Positions 1 to 9,107 are shown, counted from the stretch's first letter. The stretch is 34,121 bases of DNA from CAZXCQ01 sp964639275 (GCA_964639275.1 CAZXCQ010000026.1:1-34121); one strand, 5' to 3'. The notes: generated by a model not told the origin, from the letters alone. Numbers and translations: made by a program.

Positions 1-809
1 TCGTAAACGTGCTCCCCTCACCCCTCTTGCTCTCGACATTGATGATGCCCCCATGGTTCTTGACAATCCCATAGACTGAGGCAAGCCCCAGACCCGATCC
101 CCGTCCCATCTCCTTGGTGGTAAAGAACGGATCAAATATCCTCCCCCGGGTCTTTTCATCCATACCCGCTCCGGTATCCGTAACCGCTATCTTCACATAT
201 CTCCCAGGCCTCACACCGTATGGCCTCACAAAGTGCCGGTCAAGCTCAATGTTTTCGGTCTCAAGAAACAGCCTGCCACCCCCCGGCATGGCCTGCCAGC
301 CGTTGATATAGAGGTTCATCAGGATCTGCTCAATTTGGCCTTTATCCACCTCTACAGACCAGATCGCTTCCTGGTATTTTGGAGGGACGTCCAATAACGT
401 CTTCACGCCGATGCCTTGACCTAGCCAGAAACGCTTGGTTAACGTCTGTTATTCGATAATCATTGGCAATGACCAGGATATCTTCGCGAATATTACTGAG
501 TAAAGAGCGGAAGTAGTGCTCGCTCTCCTGCAATGCCTCCTCTGCCTGCTTCCTTGCCGTGATTTCTTCGGTCACCTCAACAATGGCAGTGGCAACTCCA
601 TCCGTGCCGCGAATGGGATAAGCCCGTATGAACCAAATCCTCCCGTCAGGGGAGGTTATTTCACTCTCCCGAGGATCACCGGTCTCAAGGGATTCAATAA
701 CCGGGCAGTCTCTACAGGGTTCCTCCTGATATCGGCCGCGCCCAGCAGCTTCTTCCTCTAATTTCTTAACCTTTTTCTCCAATTCTTCATAGGTTACTTT
801 TTTGGACAT
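1..809 (-). pseudogene. PAS-domain sensor histidine kinase, internally deleted and frameshifted; runs off the window edge
   Basis: The reading frame starts at an ATG at 809 with a GGAGG Shine-Dalgarno just upstream. It encodes a short coiled N-terminus, a PAS/PAC-like segment ending in VEVTEEITARKQAEEAL, and the start of a second PAS domain (ITDVNQAFLA, then REDVIGRP). The frame then runs into a stop at 342-344. From about position 400 to the window edge another frame encodes a good HATPase domain: KYQEAIWSVEVDKGQIEQ, an N box (LYINGWQAM), a G1 box (DTGAGM) and a G2 box (GRGSGLGLASVYG). The rest of PAS2 and the whole HisKA phosphoacceptor domain are missing between the two parts. The junction therefore looks like a deletion that also shifted the frame. 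A working kinase would need the lost His domain, so this is called a pseudogene. The 3' end lies outside the window. Confidence 0.8.
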
Positions 810-839
810 CGGAAAATCCTCCAGTTGCGAAAAAAACAA

Positions 840-1331
840 GAAAGGCTCATCGGCGCGCTACCCGCTGGTATTGTGGATGAGCCCTAGCCTCGGCCATAAG
901 GCTTACCCCCCAGCTTGGGTTATGTACGCAAGAGCCTTACTTTAAGCGAACGTGATCATACATCAATTCATCAGACTTTCACTCAATTTGACAGTTTACC
1001 AGGGTCGCCTTTACTCAACCCTTTTCTCAATCCATCTTTCCGCAACCTAAATTACCACACAAGCCACTTGGGATCAAACCCCCATTTGATCGGTAAATAT
1101 TCTTGGTGCACCTGGACGGGCGACCACAATCCGCTGACAGCTTGAAGATGGTATGGAAAGATGTTACGTTAGCATGGCGTGGAACCCTTTACTCCGCAAA
1201 ATGATTCCCCGGGGGACCGAAAAATACCGGCCAAATGGTTTGAGGCGAAGGATCTGGCAGAGCATGTTCGTTTCAGTATCGCCAATTTGTCGAGGAACCA
1301 GGGTGATTCAAATTTACCAGAGAGGCTGTTG
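840..1331. other. Intergenic stretch, no gene recognised
   Basis: This 490-base stretch separates the kinase remnant from the MFS gene. An 8-bp inverted repeat (GGCTCATC at 844-851, GATGAGCC at 876-883) is the only structure noted. A GTG at 1179 would extend the MFS gene by 51 residues, but that extension has no recognisable features. Confidence 0.4.
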
Positions 1332-2549
1332 ATGAAGTTCGATTGGTGGCTTACGGGTATCTGCCTTGCCAGGGTATTCAGCCAGATCGTAACCATGACA
1401 TACGCGGCGGTCGTTCCCTTGCTTCAGCAGGAATGGAGGATGTCGGCCGCTGCAGCCGGGGCGATTGCCAGTGCATTCCAGATCGGGTATGCGGTATCAT
1501 TGTTCGTGTTCTCGAGCCTGGCAGACAGGACAGGCGCCAAGCCCCTCTACCTGGGTTCGATCACCGGGGCGGCCGTCTTTTCTCTCGGGTTTGCGTTGTT
1601 TGCACGGGGCTATCTCTCTGCCATGATCCTCTATACCCTTGTGGCCATTTCCCTCGGGGGGACTTACACAACCGGGCTCATGATCATTGCCGACCAGTAT
1701 CCCACCAGAAGGAGAGGAATGGCATCGGGGTTTTTTATTGCCAGCAGCTCACTGGGCTACATGGTCTCGCTCGCGCTGAGCGGCATGGCAATACCCATCG
1801 GGGGATACAGGCTCTCTTTTCTCGTCACCTGTCTCGCACCGGCCCTCGGATCGATCTTCGGATGGGTTACGCTCAAAAACACCAAGATCTCCGTCGTAAG
1901 GCGGAAGGAGCAAGAGAGATTCAAAAATGAGGTGGTCGAAAACAGGCCTGCAAGGCTCCTGATCAGCGCCTATACCTTTCACAGCTGGGAACTTCTCGGG
2001 ATGTGGGCATGGACCCCGGCCTTTCTTTGCAGCTACCTGGCCCTTGGAGGGGCCCAGGGAGTAAACGCCGCAGGCCACGGTGCCTACCTGACAGCAGCAT
2101 TGCATATGGCGGGTCTCGTGGCCTCCTTCACCATGGGTTCCCTATCGGATCGTCTCGGACGTGCCTTCGTTATCATGATCCTTTCATGCATCAGCACTTT
2201 CTGTTCGTTCCTGTTTGGATGGACCATCGGATGGCCGTTTGTTATGGTCATTGGAATAGGCCTTCTCTATTCATTCTCCTCTCTTGGAGACTCGCCTGTC
2301 CTATCCGCGGGCCTGACCGAAGTCGTTACCCCCTCCTACCTTGGGGCGGCATTCGGCGTGCGATCCTTGCTCGGATTCGGGGCAGGGGCTGTTTCTCCCC
2401 TGCTCTTTGGGGCGGTCCTGGACTGGACAAATCCCTCCCTGTCAGGCCAGGAATATTACGCTGTATGGGGGTGGGGATTCAGCACCCTGGGCATGGGAGG
2501 TCTTGGAACGGTCTGGGCGGCCTACCAGCTGCGAAAGGTCCAGAGCTAA
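1332..2549 (+). CDS. Major facilitator superfamily transporter
   Basis: A 405-residue integral membrane protein with about 12 hydrophobic segments in two halves, typical of the MFS. The loop between helices 2 and 3 reads SLADRTGAKPLYLG, and the equivalent loop in the second half reads SLSDRLGRAF; both are the MFS signature motif. The central loop is basic and polar (LKNTKISVVRRKEQERFKN). The start is placed at the ATG at 1332, preceded by GAGAGG at a suitable distance. A GTG at 1179 in the same frame would add 51 residues with no membrane character. The substrate cannot be told from sequence. The nearest downstream genes form a decayed aromatic-CoA locus, so uptake of an organic acid is possible but is only a guess. 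Confidence 0.8.
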   Translation: MKFDWWLTGICLARVFSQIVTMTYAAVVPLLQQEWRMSAAAAGAIASAFQIGYAVSLFVFSSLADRTGAKPLYLGSITGAAVFSLGFALFARGYLSAMILYTLVAISLGGTYTTGLMIIADQYPTRRRGMASGFFIASSSLGYMVSLALSGMAIPIGGYRLSFLVTCLAPALGSIFGWVTLKNTKISVVRRKEQERFKNEVVENRPARLLISAYTFHSWELLGMWAWTPAFLCSYLALGGAQGVNAAGHGAYLTAALHMAGLVASFTMGSLSDRLGRAFVIMILSCISTFCSFLFGWTIGWPFVMVIGIGLLYSFSSLGDSPVLSAGLTEVVTPSYLGAAFGVRSLLGFGAGAVSPLLFGAVLDWTNPSLSGQEYYAVWGWGFSTLGMGGLGTVWAAYQLRKVQS

Positions 2550-2716
2550 AGACGCCGGGGCGCCCCATGATATTGACAACCCCGATGGAATCATATAACA
2601 AGAAATCCACCTGACCGCCCCCTTGATTGTAACATCTCGAGAACCAGGGGGAAAGGCCTGGGATGTTGAAAAGGGAAATGGGGATTCCATTTTGAAGGGT
2701 GTATCCCTGTCTGAGA

Positions 2717-2835
2717 CCGTTAGAGAGCGTTAAGAAATCACCGACATCAACGTTACAAAAAACCATAAGGCCTTCTAGCAAATACTGCCCCCTATTTATT
2801 ATTACGGCACGTGATTTCTTTACGCTCTCTTACGG
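2717..2835. repeat. 25-bp inverted repeat pair enclosing a 69-base spacer
   Basis: Positions 2717-2741 and 2811-2835 are reverse complements with two mismatches over 25 bases (core AGAGAGCGT and AAGAAATCAC). The enclosed 69 bases contain no gene. The right arm overlaps the start of a copy of the dispersed hairpin repeat by four bases. It could be a remnant non-autonomous element or part of a larger composite repeat. Confidence 0.65.
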
Positions 2836-2898
2836 GCGAGTTATACGCCCGAAAAACGGAATTCCCATTGCCCGGGTTTCATAAAGCTAGAGTGTTAC
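2832..2898 (+). repeat. Dispersed hairpin repeat, copy C (subtype 2, left end missing)
   Basis: The 67 bases match the right part of the copy at 9147-9213 base for base in length, with few substitutions. They start ACGGGCGAG, contain CCCGAAAAACGGAAT and CCCATTGCCCGG, and end in GTGTTAC. The CGGGCG and CGCCCG arms form a small extra hairpin that is absent from subtype 1. It lies 35 bases upstream of the decayed FAD-subunit gene. Confidence 0.75.
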
Positions 2899-2933
2899 CA
2901 ATCGATTATCGTGTCATTCAATTCCGAAAAAGG

Positions 2934-3561
2934 ATGGATATGATCCTCCCCAAGTTTGAACACCTGGGACCCCCCTCAATTGAAGAGGCCGTTCGACTCC
3001 TCACCGAATGTGGCGCTGAGGCCCGGGTACCTGCCGGAGGCACCGACCTTTTGCCCCGGATGAAGTACGGGCTGATCCGGCCCGGGGTGGTCATCAGCCT
3101 GAGAGGAATACCCGCAAAGGCCCCAAGGGTGGACCCCCAAGGTGACCTACGCCTGGATGGTTTGATGTCTCTGGCAGATGTGACCTCCTTCCCCGGAGAA
3201 AGAAGTGCTGCGCCGTATTCCGTGGGGATACGGCCCCTGCCCTGATCTCGCTGGGGGCGATTGTCAATATCACCGGTCCGGAAGGCGATCGACAGTTCCC
3301 CTTGAGAGGTTGTATACGGGTGATCCCGTGAGGGCAATCGATATCTCCCACAAAGAGATCCTTACCGAGGTGCTCGTGCCTGCCCGGACCTCGGTAACGA
3401 GAACTGGTCTTGGCAGGTTTTCTGTGCGCAAGGGGGTGGAATTCGCGGGTCTGATGGTTGCCTCTGAGGCGCATCCATTTCCTCATCATGGATATACGTC
3501 CCCATACCTGAGGGAATGTCTGAAGGTGGTGACACGGCGTAGCATCGCGTCTGCCCTGGCC
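2934..3561 (+). pseudogene. FAD-binding subunit of a xanthine-dehydrogenase-family enzyme (4-hydroxybenzoyl-CoA reductase beta-like), decayed
   Basis: The first 250 bases encode a clear N-terminus of the CoxM/HcrB-type FAD subunit: LPKFEHLGPPSIEEAVRLL, then the FAD-binding VPAGGTDLLPRMKYGL, up to LADVTSFP. Family members continue for about 80 more residues before the next match. Here the sequence jumps at about 3190 to another frame reading KKCCAVFRGDTAPALISLGA and NITGPEGDRQFPL. It then changes frame again at about 3300, where one C seems to be missing from a CCCC run, to ERLYTGDP, EILTEVLVPA and FSVRKGVEFAGLMVA. The C-terminus is unrecognisable. With one large deletion and at least one frameshift it cannot make a functional subunit. 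It was probably part of one operon with the next two remnants. Confidence 0.85.
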
Positions 3562-3587
3562 ATGTGAGACTGTCAAGGAAAAGTCCT

Positions 3588-4042
3588 GTGAAACAGCTGA
3601 TAGAACTCTTTGTCAACAACGAATCTTATGGGCTTGCAGTGGAGCCCCAGAGCACATTGCTGGAGGTCCTTCGCAATGATCTGGGGCTTACCGGCACCAA
3701 GGAGGCCTGCGGGACCGGTGAATGCGGCTCATGTACGGTCTTGATTGATGGGAGACCGGTGCTCTCCTGTCTGACCCTGGCCCTGGACTGTACGGGACAG
3801 AATATTCTAACCATAGAAGGACTGGCACAAGGGGAAGAGATGAGCCCTGTTCAACAGGCCTTTCAAGACTGCGGTGCCATCCAGTGCGGGTTTTGCAGCC
3901 CCGGGATGGTGCTGTCGGCCAAGGCCTTGCTGGAGAAAAACCCACACCCCACCGAGGAGGAGATAAAGAAGGCACCGGATACAACAAGATTATTGAGGCG
4001 GTTAATCAGGCCGCCGGGCAGAAGGCAGGAAAGGAGCGTTGA
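3588..4042 (+). pseudogene. [2Fe-2S] subunit of a xanthine-dehydrogenase-family enzyme (4-hydroxybenzoyl-CoA reductase gamma-like), broken by a short deletion
   Basis: From a GTG at 3588, preceded by AAGGAA, the frame encodes a normal plant-type ferredoxin domain (CGTGECGSCTVLIDG) and then the helical domain with QCGFCSPGMVLSAKALL. Family members continue EIKKAISGNxCRCTGYNKI. Here EEIKKA is followed directly by TGYNKIIEAVNQAAGQK in the +1 frame, ending at the TGA at 4040-4042. About 25 bases, encoding the ISGNxCRC stretch with two ligands of the second iron-sulfur cluster, are missing. The kept bases GC/AC at the junction suggest a microhomology deletion. The unshifted frame reads through into the next gene. 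Confidence 0.85.
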
Positions 4043-4055
4043 GACAGAAACCACC

Positions 4056-5232
4056 ATGGGAGACAGGCTAGATTATATCGGGCAGCGCGTCCCGCGTAAG
4101 GACGGGCCGGTAAAGGCGATCGTGACCGCCAAAGATACCGCCGGTATCAAACACGGTTTTGTGGAAACGCCCCGGTATCCGCCGGATCAGTATCCTATGG
4201 CAACCGACAAGGTGCGTTTTGTGGGTGAGGAGATAGCCGCGGTGGCCGCCACAGACCCCTATGTGGCCCAGGAGGTGCGCGTCATCAATAACTGCGGCGG
4301 TTACCGGGGTAGCGGTGTGGTGGCGATCTTTCTGGCATGGGGTTTTATTATGCTCCCCTATCGCCTACCCAACCTCAGATACGAGGGTTATGCCGTATAT
4401 ACCAATAACCCGATCCGTGCCCTCCAAAGGGGACATGGTGCCCCGCAGGTGCGGTTTGCCATTGAATCCCAGCTCGACATGATTGCCAGGGAACTGGGGA
4501 TAGACCCGGTGGAGATCCAGCTCCGGAATGCCCGTGAGCCGGGGGAACAACTCCCCAATGGTGACAATGTGCACAACTGCGGCCTCAAGGAGTGTCTGGA
4601 GAAGGCAGCCGAACATACCTCGTTTCAAAAGAGATATGGCCGGAAGGTATCCACTGCCTCGCCCCATACCCCGCTACGCCGGGGAATCGGTATTGGGGTA
4701 AGCGCCTACTTTGGTGGCTCCCTCATCTATCCCAACACTTCTTCGGTCGTGGTAAAGATGAACGATGATGGGACCGTAACCATGCTGACAGGGGCGCTGG
4801 AGCGAGAACTACGCATTTGACGTTCAAGTTGCCGAGGTGGAGGTTGACACAGAGACGGGTGAGGCCCGCCTGGTTCGAGCGGTGACGGCCCACGATTGCG
4901 GATTTCCCATCAACCCCCTCCTGGTGGAGGGTCAGATCGACGGGCAGGTATCTATGGCGCTGGGCCATGCCCTTCTGGAAGAAATCATGATCAAGGAAGG
5001 CCAGACCGCAAACCCCAACTGGCTGGGATATCGTATGCCCACTATTCATCATGCGGCTGTCTCGGAGCATATCGATGTAATCACCGAGCATTACCAAAAG
5101 GATCGGCCCTATCGGACCAAAGAAGTGGGGAAAGGATATGTCTCGGCCATGCTGGGTGCAATTGCCAAAGCAGTCTACGATGCCGTGGGGGTCAGGCTTT
5201 ATTCTACTCCCTTCACCCCGAAAAGATCCTGA
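4056..5232 (+). pseudogene. Molybdopterin-binding large subunit of a xanthine-dehydrogenase-family enzyme (4-hydroxybenzoyl-CoA reductase alpha-like), multiply deleted
   Basis: Starts at the ATG at 4056 (MGDRLDYIGQRVPRKDG). Recognisable blocks follow in the family order: VTAKDTAGIKHGF, the PRYPPDQYP and DKVRFVGEEIAAVAA stretch, RVINNCGGYRGSG with the PYRLPNLRYEGYAVYT block, QRGHGAPQVRFAIESQLDM, and NTSSVVVKMNDDGTVTMLTGA. After 4800 a second frame gives FDVQVAEVEVDTETGEARL, HDCGFPINPLLVEGQIDGQ and AKAVYDAVGVR to 5232. The family is about 760 residues long. Here fewer than 400 remain: roughly 45 residues near the N-terminus, about 250 in the middle and a further block before the C-terminus are gone. 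The first two deletions keep the frame and the third does not. It lies about 80 bases upstream of an intact CoA ligase gene. Confidence 0.85.
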
Positions 5233-5311
5233 GGGGGCTGGGAAAAATCAGATAAATTTCGGGCCAAAGTGTTACCATTATCTTAGAGTCTGCTTGGGGG
5301 TGAAAATAGAT

Positions 5312-6649
5312 ATGGAAGAGGTGACTTTTTGGAACAAGGAGATGGAGACCCTTCCAAGGGAGAGGCTGGCCGAACTCCAGGTCGAGCGCTTCAGGGAGCG
5401 GATGCAGTATATCTATGATCGGAGCCCCATGTTTCGGAGAAAGTATGACGAGGCGAGGATAAGACCATCAGACATCCGCACGCTGGATGATCTCAGGCAT
5501 GTCCCCTTTGTCGTCAAAGAAGAGCTTCGGGAGAGCCAGGCCCGGCACCCCCCCTGGGGCGACTTTCCCTGCATTGCGCCCGAAGAGGGTGTGCGCGTAT
5601 TTCAGACCACAGGGACCACGGGTATCCCGGTAAAGGTCCTTCTCAATAAGAATGACTGGACAGTCCATTTCTACCAGCAGTTTATGCACTTCATGTACGG
5701 TTATGGGATAAAGACCTCTGATATCCTCTTTGTCCCATTTGGCTATAGTCTTTACATCGCGTGGTGGGGGTTTCAGGCAGCCCTGGAGCAGGAAGGCGTG
5801 ATGATCGTGCCGGGGGGGGCCCAGTCCTCCCAGGACAGGGTAAAAAACATCTTTGAGTGGGGGGCAACGGTGGTCTGCGGCACACCCACCTACCTGCTCT
5901 ATCTAGGTGAAACCGCTGACAAGATGGCGATGCCCCTCAGGGATTCGGCCGTGAGGATCGTTGTTGCGGCGGGGGAGCCCGGGGCCAACGTGCCTTCCAC
6001 CAAAAAGGCCATAGAGGGGCTCTGGGGCGCCAGGTGCTATGACGATATCGGCTCCACAGAGATCTCCAACTTTGGTTTTGAATGCGTGGGCCAGCGGGGA
6101 ACCCATGTGATCGAGACCATGTTCCTTGCGGAGTGTCTCGATCCGGAGACCCTCAAACCGGTCGAGCCCGGCCAGGTCGGCGAATTGGTCCTCTCCAACC
6201 TGTGCACTGAAAGCGTCCCGCTCTTGCGGTACCGGATGAAGGATCTGGTCCGGTTTAATATGGCGGTCTGTGAGTGCGGCCGGACGTTCTTGCGGCTCAA
6301 CGGGGGCATCCTGGGCCGCTCCGACGATATGTTCCAGTTCGCAGGTGTCAACATCTTCCCCTCTGCCATAGAAAACCTCCTCAGGGAGGTGGAAGAATTC
6401 TCAAACGAATATCAATTGATCATTCCAAAGATGGGAAGCGGGAGGCGTCTGAAGATCCGCGTTGAGCCGGCCACCTCACGTATCCCGGGACATGTCATGA
6501 AGGACGCTGTCAGGCGCTTTGTCGAGACGGTCAAATACCGGATCACGGTCACCCCGGACGTGGAGATTGCACAGATCGGGGAACTGCCCAGGTTCGAGCT
6601 AAAGGCCAAACGCGTGATCAGAGAGGATCAGGCCGACCCGACCGGCTAA
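5312..6649 (+). CDS. Phenylacetate-CoA ligase (PaaK)-like AMP-forming acyl-CoA ligase
   Basis: A 445-residue cytoplasmic enzyme of the PaaK branch of the adenylate-forming superfamily, which activates an aromatic or other carboxylic acid to its CoA thioester with ATP. The N-terminus FWNKEMETLPRERLAELQ is characteristic of the family. The ATP-binding loop is TTGTTGIPVK at residues 99-108, with YDDIGSTE in the middle and YRMKDLVRF near residue 300. The C-terminal AMP-binding domain holds GRSDDMFQFAGVNIFPSAIE, and the length is normal. The start is the ATG at 5312; a longer frame upstream lies in the decayed molybdoenzyme gene and is not supported. The exact substrate is unknown. Its position behind a decayed 4-hydroxybenzoyl-CoA-reductase-like locus suggests an aromatic acid (inference). 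Confidence 0.85.
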   Translation: MEEVTFWNKEMETLPRERLAELQVERFRERMQYIYDRSPMFRRKYDEARIRPSDIRTLDDLRHVPFVVKEELRESQARHPPWGDFPCIAPEEGVRVFQTTGTTGIPVKVLLNKNDWTVHFYQQFMHFMYGYGIKTSDILFVPFGYSLYIAWWGFQAALEQEGVMIVPGGAQSSQDRVKNIFEWGATVVCGTPTYLLYLGETADKMAMPLRDSAVRIVVAAGEPGANVPSTKKAIEGLWGARCYDDIGSTEISNFGFECVGQRGTHVIETMFLAECLDPETLKPVEPGQVGELVLSNLCTESVPLLRYRMKDLVRFNMAVCECGRTFLRLNGGILGRSDDMFQFAGVNIFPSAIENLLREVEEFSNEYQLIIPKMGSGRRLKIRVEPATSRIPGHVMKDAVRRFVETVKYRITVTPDVEIAQIGELPRFELKAKRVIREDQADPTG

Positions 6650-6802
6650 TGGCTCACCCGAAGGACGGATGAGGGCTACCCTATTTTTTTCTTGACATCT
6701 TCAACCGAGCTTTCTTAAGGTTTTTGACGACAAAGGGGAATCAGCGGGGGACTTTGATCTCCGCAGCCCCAATTTGGAAAAGTCTAGGAGGAAATCAAAG
6801 CC

Positions 6803-7003
6803 GTGCCAGAGGGAACCGTGAAGTGGTTTGACGAGAAAAAGGGATATGGCTTCATTGCCCAGGAGAACGGGGTGGATGTATTTGTCCATTATTCCGGGAT
6901 CAGTGGAGTCGGATTCAGGTCTCTCGCCGAAGGAGACCGGGTAACTTTCGACATAGAGGAAGGAAAAAAAGGGCCTGCTGCCATAAATGTTGTTGTCGTT
7001 TAG
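6803..7003 (+). CDS. Cold shock domain protein (CspA family)
   Basis: A 66-residue single cold-shock domain, a small cytoplasmic nucleic-acid-binding beta barrel. GTVKWFDEKKGYGFI carries RNP1 (KGYGFI, residues 13-18) and VFVHY is RNP2 (residues 26-30). The start is a GTG preceded by CTAGGAGGAAATC, a strong Shine-Dalgarno. A TTGACA at 6692-6697 lies 106 bases upstream but has no convincing -10 partner. The likely long 5' UTR would fit cold-induced family members, but this is not shown. The gene stands alone between two catabolic genes. Confidence 0.92.
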   Translation: MPEGTVKWFDEKKGYGFIAQENGVDVFVHYSGISGVGFRSLAEGDRVTFDIEEGKKGPAAINVVVV

Positions 7004-7247
7004 GGGACCACATCGAGATTCAGACCGGCTGATCCTCCCACCCGTTTGATATTCATCATATTCAGCGCTTATCAGATGAGAGATTCCCGCTGTCTCCTAC
7101 CACCTTTTCCAGGCGCCAGGAAAAGCCATACCCGTGTTGAACCCCACCCGTCGCGTGTTTGTCGAAAGAGACCTGTTTCCGTCATTCCGGCAAAAGCCAT
7201 TCGGCCCCAAGACATGGGGTGGTCTCTTATGGGGTGAAGGAAACTGG

Positions 7248-8153
7248 ATGGATAATTCGGTCGATACCATCAAAAAGGCCTTTGAACACCACGCCACGGG
7301 TCGTCTTCCAAGGGGGGAGCTGTGGCTGGGAACCGATCTTCTCAAGAGCTTGAACCTTGAAGACGACCTGCAGGGCCATATCGCGCTGGTAAGGCGTCTG
7401 CGGCAGGATCTCCTCTGTCTTCCCGTATCAGAGGAGATATCCGTAAACAAGGCCCTTGGCTACAGGTACTTCTCTCTAAAAGAGCTTAAAGAGGTCACAG
7501 GGGTTTGTGACCTCTTTTGGGTAACGATCGTCGATGGTCCATTTCAGAGGCTTTCTCAAAAAATGGGCCTGATAAAAATCCTGACCGGATGGAGGCGGGA
7601 AAGACGTGAAATTGAGAACGCATACCAGAAAGAGCGGGCAGATGTCCAGATCCTGATCGAGCAGTGCCTTGATCTGCCGGTTGACGCCGTTGTCATAGCG
7701 GATGATCTGGCCGGAGAACGCTCTCCATTTCTTAACCCGGATGATATTCAGGATCTCTTTTCCCCATTTTATGCCCGGGCGGTCTCCCGGATTCATAAAG
7801 GGGATTCATACGCCCTGTTTCATTCCTGCGGAAACATCACCCGTCTAGTTCCTCAACTTGTCTCGTGTGGGTTTGACGGCCTGGCAGCCATTCAGCATCA
7901 GGGAAATGACCTTATCTCTTTGAGAAAAAAATACGGATCAAGCCTTGTCTTGATGGCCGGCATCGAGGCAGAGACCCTGGGGGCAGGAAAAGGGTCTTCT
8001 TCCGGGTTAGAAGAATACAGAAGGCTTCTGCGCTCCCTTGGCCCGGAGGGTGGCTTTATCATCTCCTCTTCCACCGGTCTCTATTCTGCTGGTTTTCTTG
8101 AAAGACTAGAAGAACTCTACCAAATCGCCGACGAGTTATCCATATGGTATTAA
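7248..8153 (+). CDS. Uroporphyrinogen-decarboxylase-fold protein (possible corrinoid methyltransferase-type)
   Basis: A 301-residue protein of the URO-D superfamily, judged by LPVDAVVIADDLAGERSPFLNP, the metal-site-like FHSCGNITRLVPQL, GFDGLAAIQHQGND and the C-terminal EGGFIISSSTGLYSAGFLERL. Proteins with the HSCGN motif are usually cobalamin-dependent methyltransferases or related enzymes rather than haem-synthesis decarboxylases; the assignment here goes no further. The start is the ATG at 7248, with GAAGGAA upstream. An earlier in-frame GTG at 7134 would add 38 residues unlike the family. The N-terminal half matches the family poorly. A dispersed hairpin repeat begins three bases after the stop codon. 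No corrinoid protein gene is visible nearby. Confidence 0.65.
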   Translation: MDNSVDTIKKAFEHHATGRLPRGELWLGTDLLKSLNLEDDLQGHIALVRRLRQDLLCLPVSEEISVNKALGYRYFSLKELKEVTGVCDLFWVTIVDGPFQRLSQKMGLIKILTGWRRERREIENAYQKERADVQILIEQCLDLPVDAVVIADDLAGERSPFLNPDDIQDLFSPFYARAVSRIHKGDSYALFHSCGNITRLVPQLVSCGFDGLAAIQHQGNDLISLRKKYGSSLVLMAGIEAETLGAGKGSSSGLEEYRRLLRSLGPEGGFIISSSTGLYSAGFLERLEELYQIADELSIWY

Positions 8154-8155
8154 TT

Positions 8156-8249
8156 GTATCAGTTTAGCTTTTTTCAAGATTCATATTTGGAGAGGGCAAT
8201 GGGGGTTCGGAATCCCCATTGCCCGGGTTTCAAAACGCCAAAATGTTAC
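8156..8249 (+). repeat. Dispersed hairpin repeat, copy A (full length, subtype 1)
   Basis: The 94-bp copy begins GTATCAGTTTAGC and ends GCCAAAATGTTAC. Its ends form an imperfect terminal inverted repeat (compare GTAACACTTTAGCC, the reverse complement of the usual right end). The centre (8194-8224) is a perfect hairpin with arms GGGCAATGGGG and CCCCATTGCCC. It starts three bases after the stop of the upstream gene. Confidence 0.85.
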
Positions 8250-8363
8250 TACAAATCAAACGTAACTTAATTTCTCAAAAACATGGGGTTTTGAATGGTT
8301 TCTGGCATGGCAGGCCCTCTTTTTCTTCCACATACCACGCCCTTCCCCCTGCTTCTTGATATC

Positions 8364-9107
8364 TTACATCTTTTCCTTGAGCATTTGCCGCAAGGCCCGT
8401 GCGTTTTTTGGGGCGCACCCCTCAAAATCGTTATTGAAAAAGATGTAAGCCCTCTTTGCGCCCGACATTGCCATCCTTTTGGCCAGATCAGCGATCTCCT
8501 TTAGCTCCTGATATGAGTAATCATGGGCATACCATTTCTTGCGGCCATGCAATCGGATATAGGCGGTATCCGAAGTCACCCAGTCCATAGGCGCGTTCTT
8601 GGGGGAATCTATGGTGCAGAAAATTGCGCCAAGCCCCTTGAGGAGGGCCCATGTGTCTCTATTCAACCATCTCTCGTCCCTGAATTCTACTGCAACACCC
8701 CTGGGATCGCCAAAGCTGAGGAGCGCCCTTTCCAACAGATCAAGATCATAGGGCGTGCGCGGGGCAAGCTGGAGGAGAATTAAACCGAGTCTGTTCTGCA
8801 ACAACAAGGCGGAGCGCCGGAATTCCCTGATCTCCCTTTCTGCATCCTTGAGGTATTTGAGGTGGGTAATTATCCTGGGGGCCTTCACGACATAGACAAA
8901 CCCCTCAGGAGCTCGATCCCGCCAGTTGCAGTAGGTCTGATCTCTAAACCTGCGATAGAATGTGGCATTGACCTCAACGGTGGAAAATTCCCTGGCATAA
9001 TACTCAAACCACCTGCTCTTGGGCCAATCGTCGGGATAAAAGCGCCCCTTCCAGTGAGGGTAGCTCCAGCCTGAAGTCCCAACCAAGAATTGGGTGTCTC
9101 GTATCAT
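8364..9107 (-). CDS. DUF72 (YecE-like) family protein
   Basis: A 247-residue TIM-barrel-type protein of the widespread DUF72 family, whose biochemical role is not established. Hallmarks are VGTSGWSYPHWKGRFYP at the N-terminus, FSTVEVNATFYR, GFVYVVKAPR, VAVEFRDERWL and YIRLHGRKKWY. The C-terminal YIFFNNDFEGCAPKNA is also typical. The ATG at 9107 gives the usual family N-terminus; it lies inside the left end of a dispersed repeat. An in-frame TTG at 9122 is also inside the repeat, and neither has a good Shine-Dalgarno. It is the only minus-strand gene among plus-strand catabolic genes, so it is probably its own unit. Confidence 0.88.
   Translation of the reverse strand: MIRDTQFLVGTSGWSYPHWKGRFYPDDWPKSRWFEYYAREFSTVEVNATFYRRFRDQTYCNWRDRAPEGFVYVVKAPRIITHLKYLKDAEREIREFRRSALLLQNRLGLILLQLAPRTPYDLDLLERALLSFGDPRGVAVEFRDERWLNRDTWALLKGLGAIFCTIDSPKNAPMDWVTSDTAYIRLHGRKKWYAHDYSYQELKEIADLAKRMAMSGAKRAYIFFNNDFEGCAPKNARALRQMLKEKM

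Noticed and set aside
1060..1146. Minus-strand peptide-like stretch (EYLPIKWGFDPKWLVW) in the gap before the MFS gene
   Set aside because: Short, no start or family match that I can support.
2637..2673. Interrupted inverted repeat (AACATC..CCAGG / CCTGG..GATGTT) after the MFS gene as a terminator
   Set aside because: Large bulge and no T-tract.
6692..6720. TTGACA upstream of the cold shock gene as a promoter
   Set aside because: The sequence 17 bases downstream (TTAAGG) is a poor -10.
7180..7198. GTCATTCCGGCAAAAGC, resembling common bacterial palindromic repeats
   Set aside because: Single copy without its complementary arm in this window.
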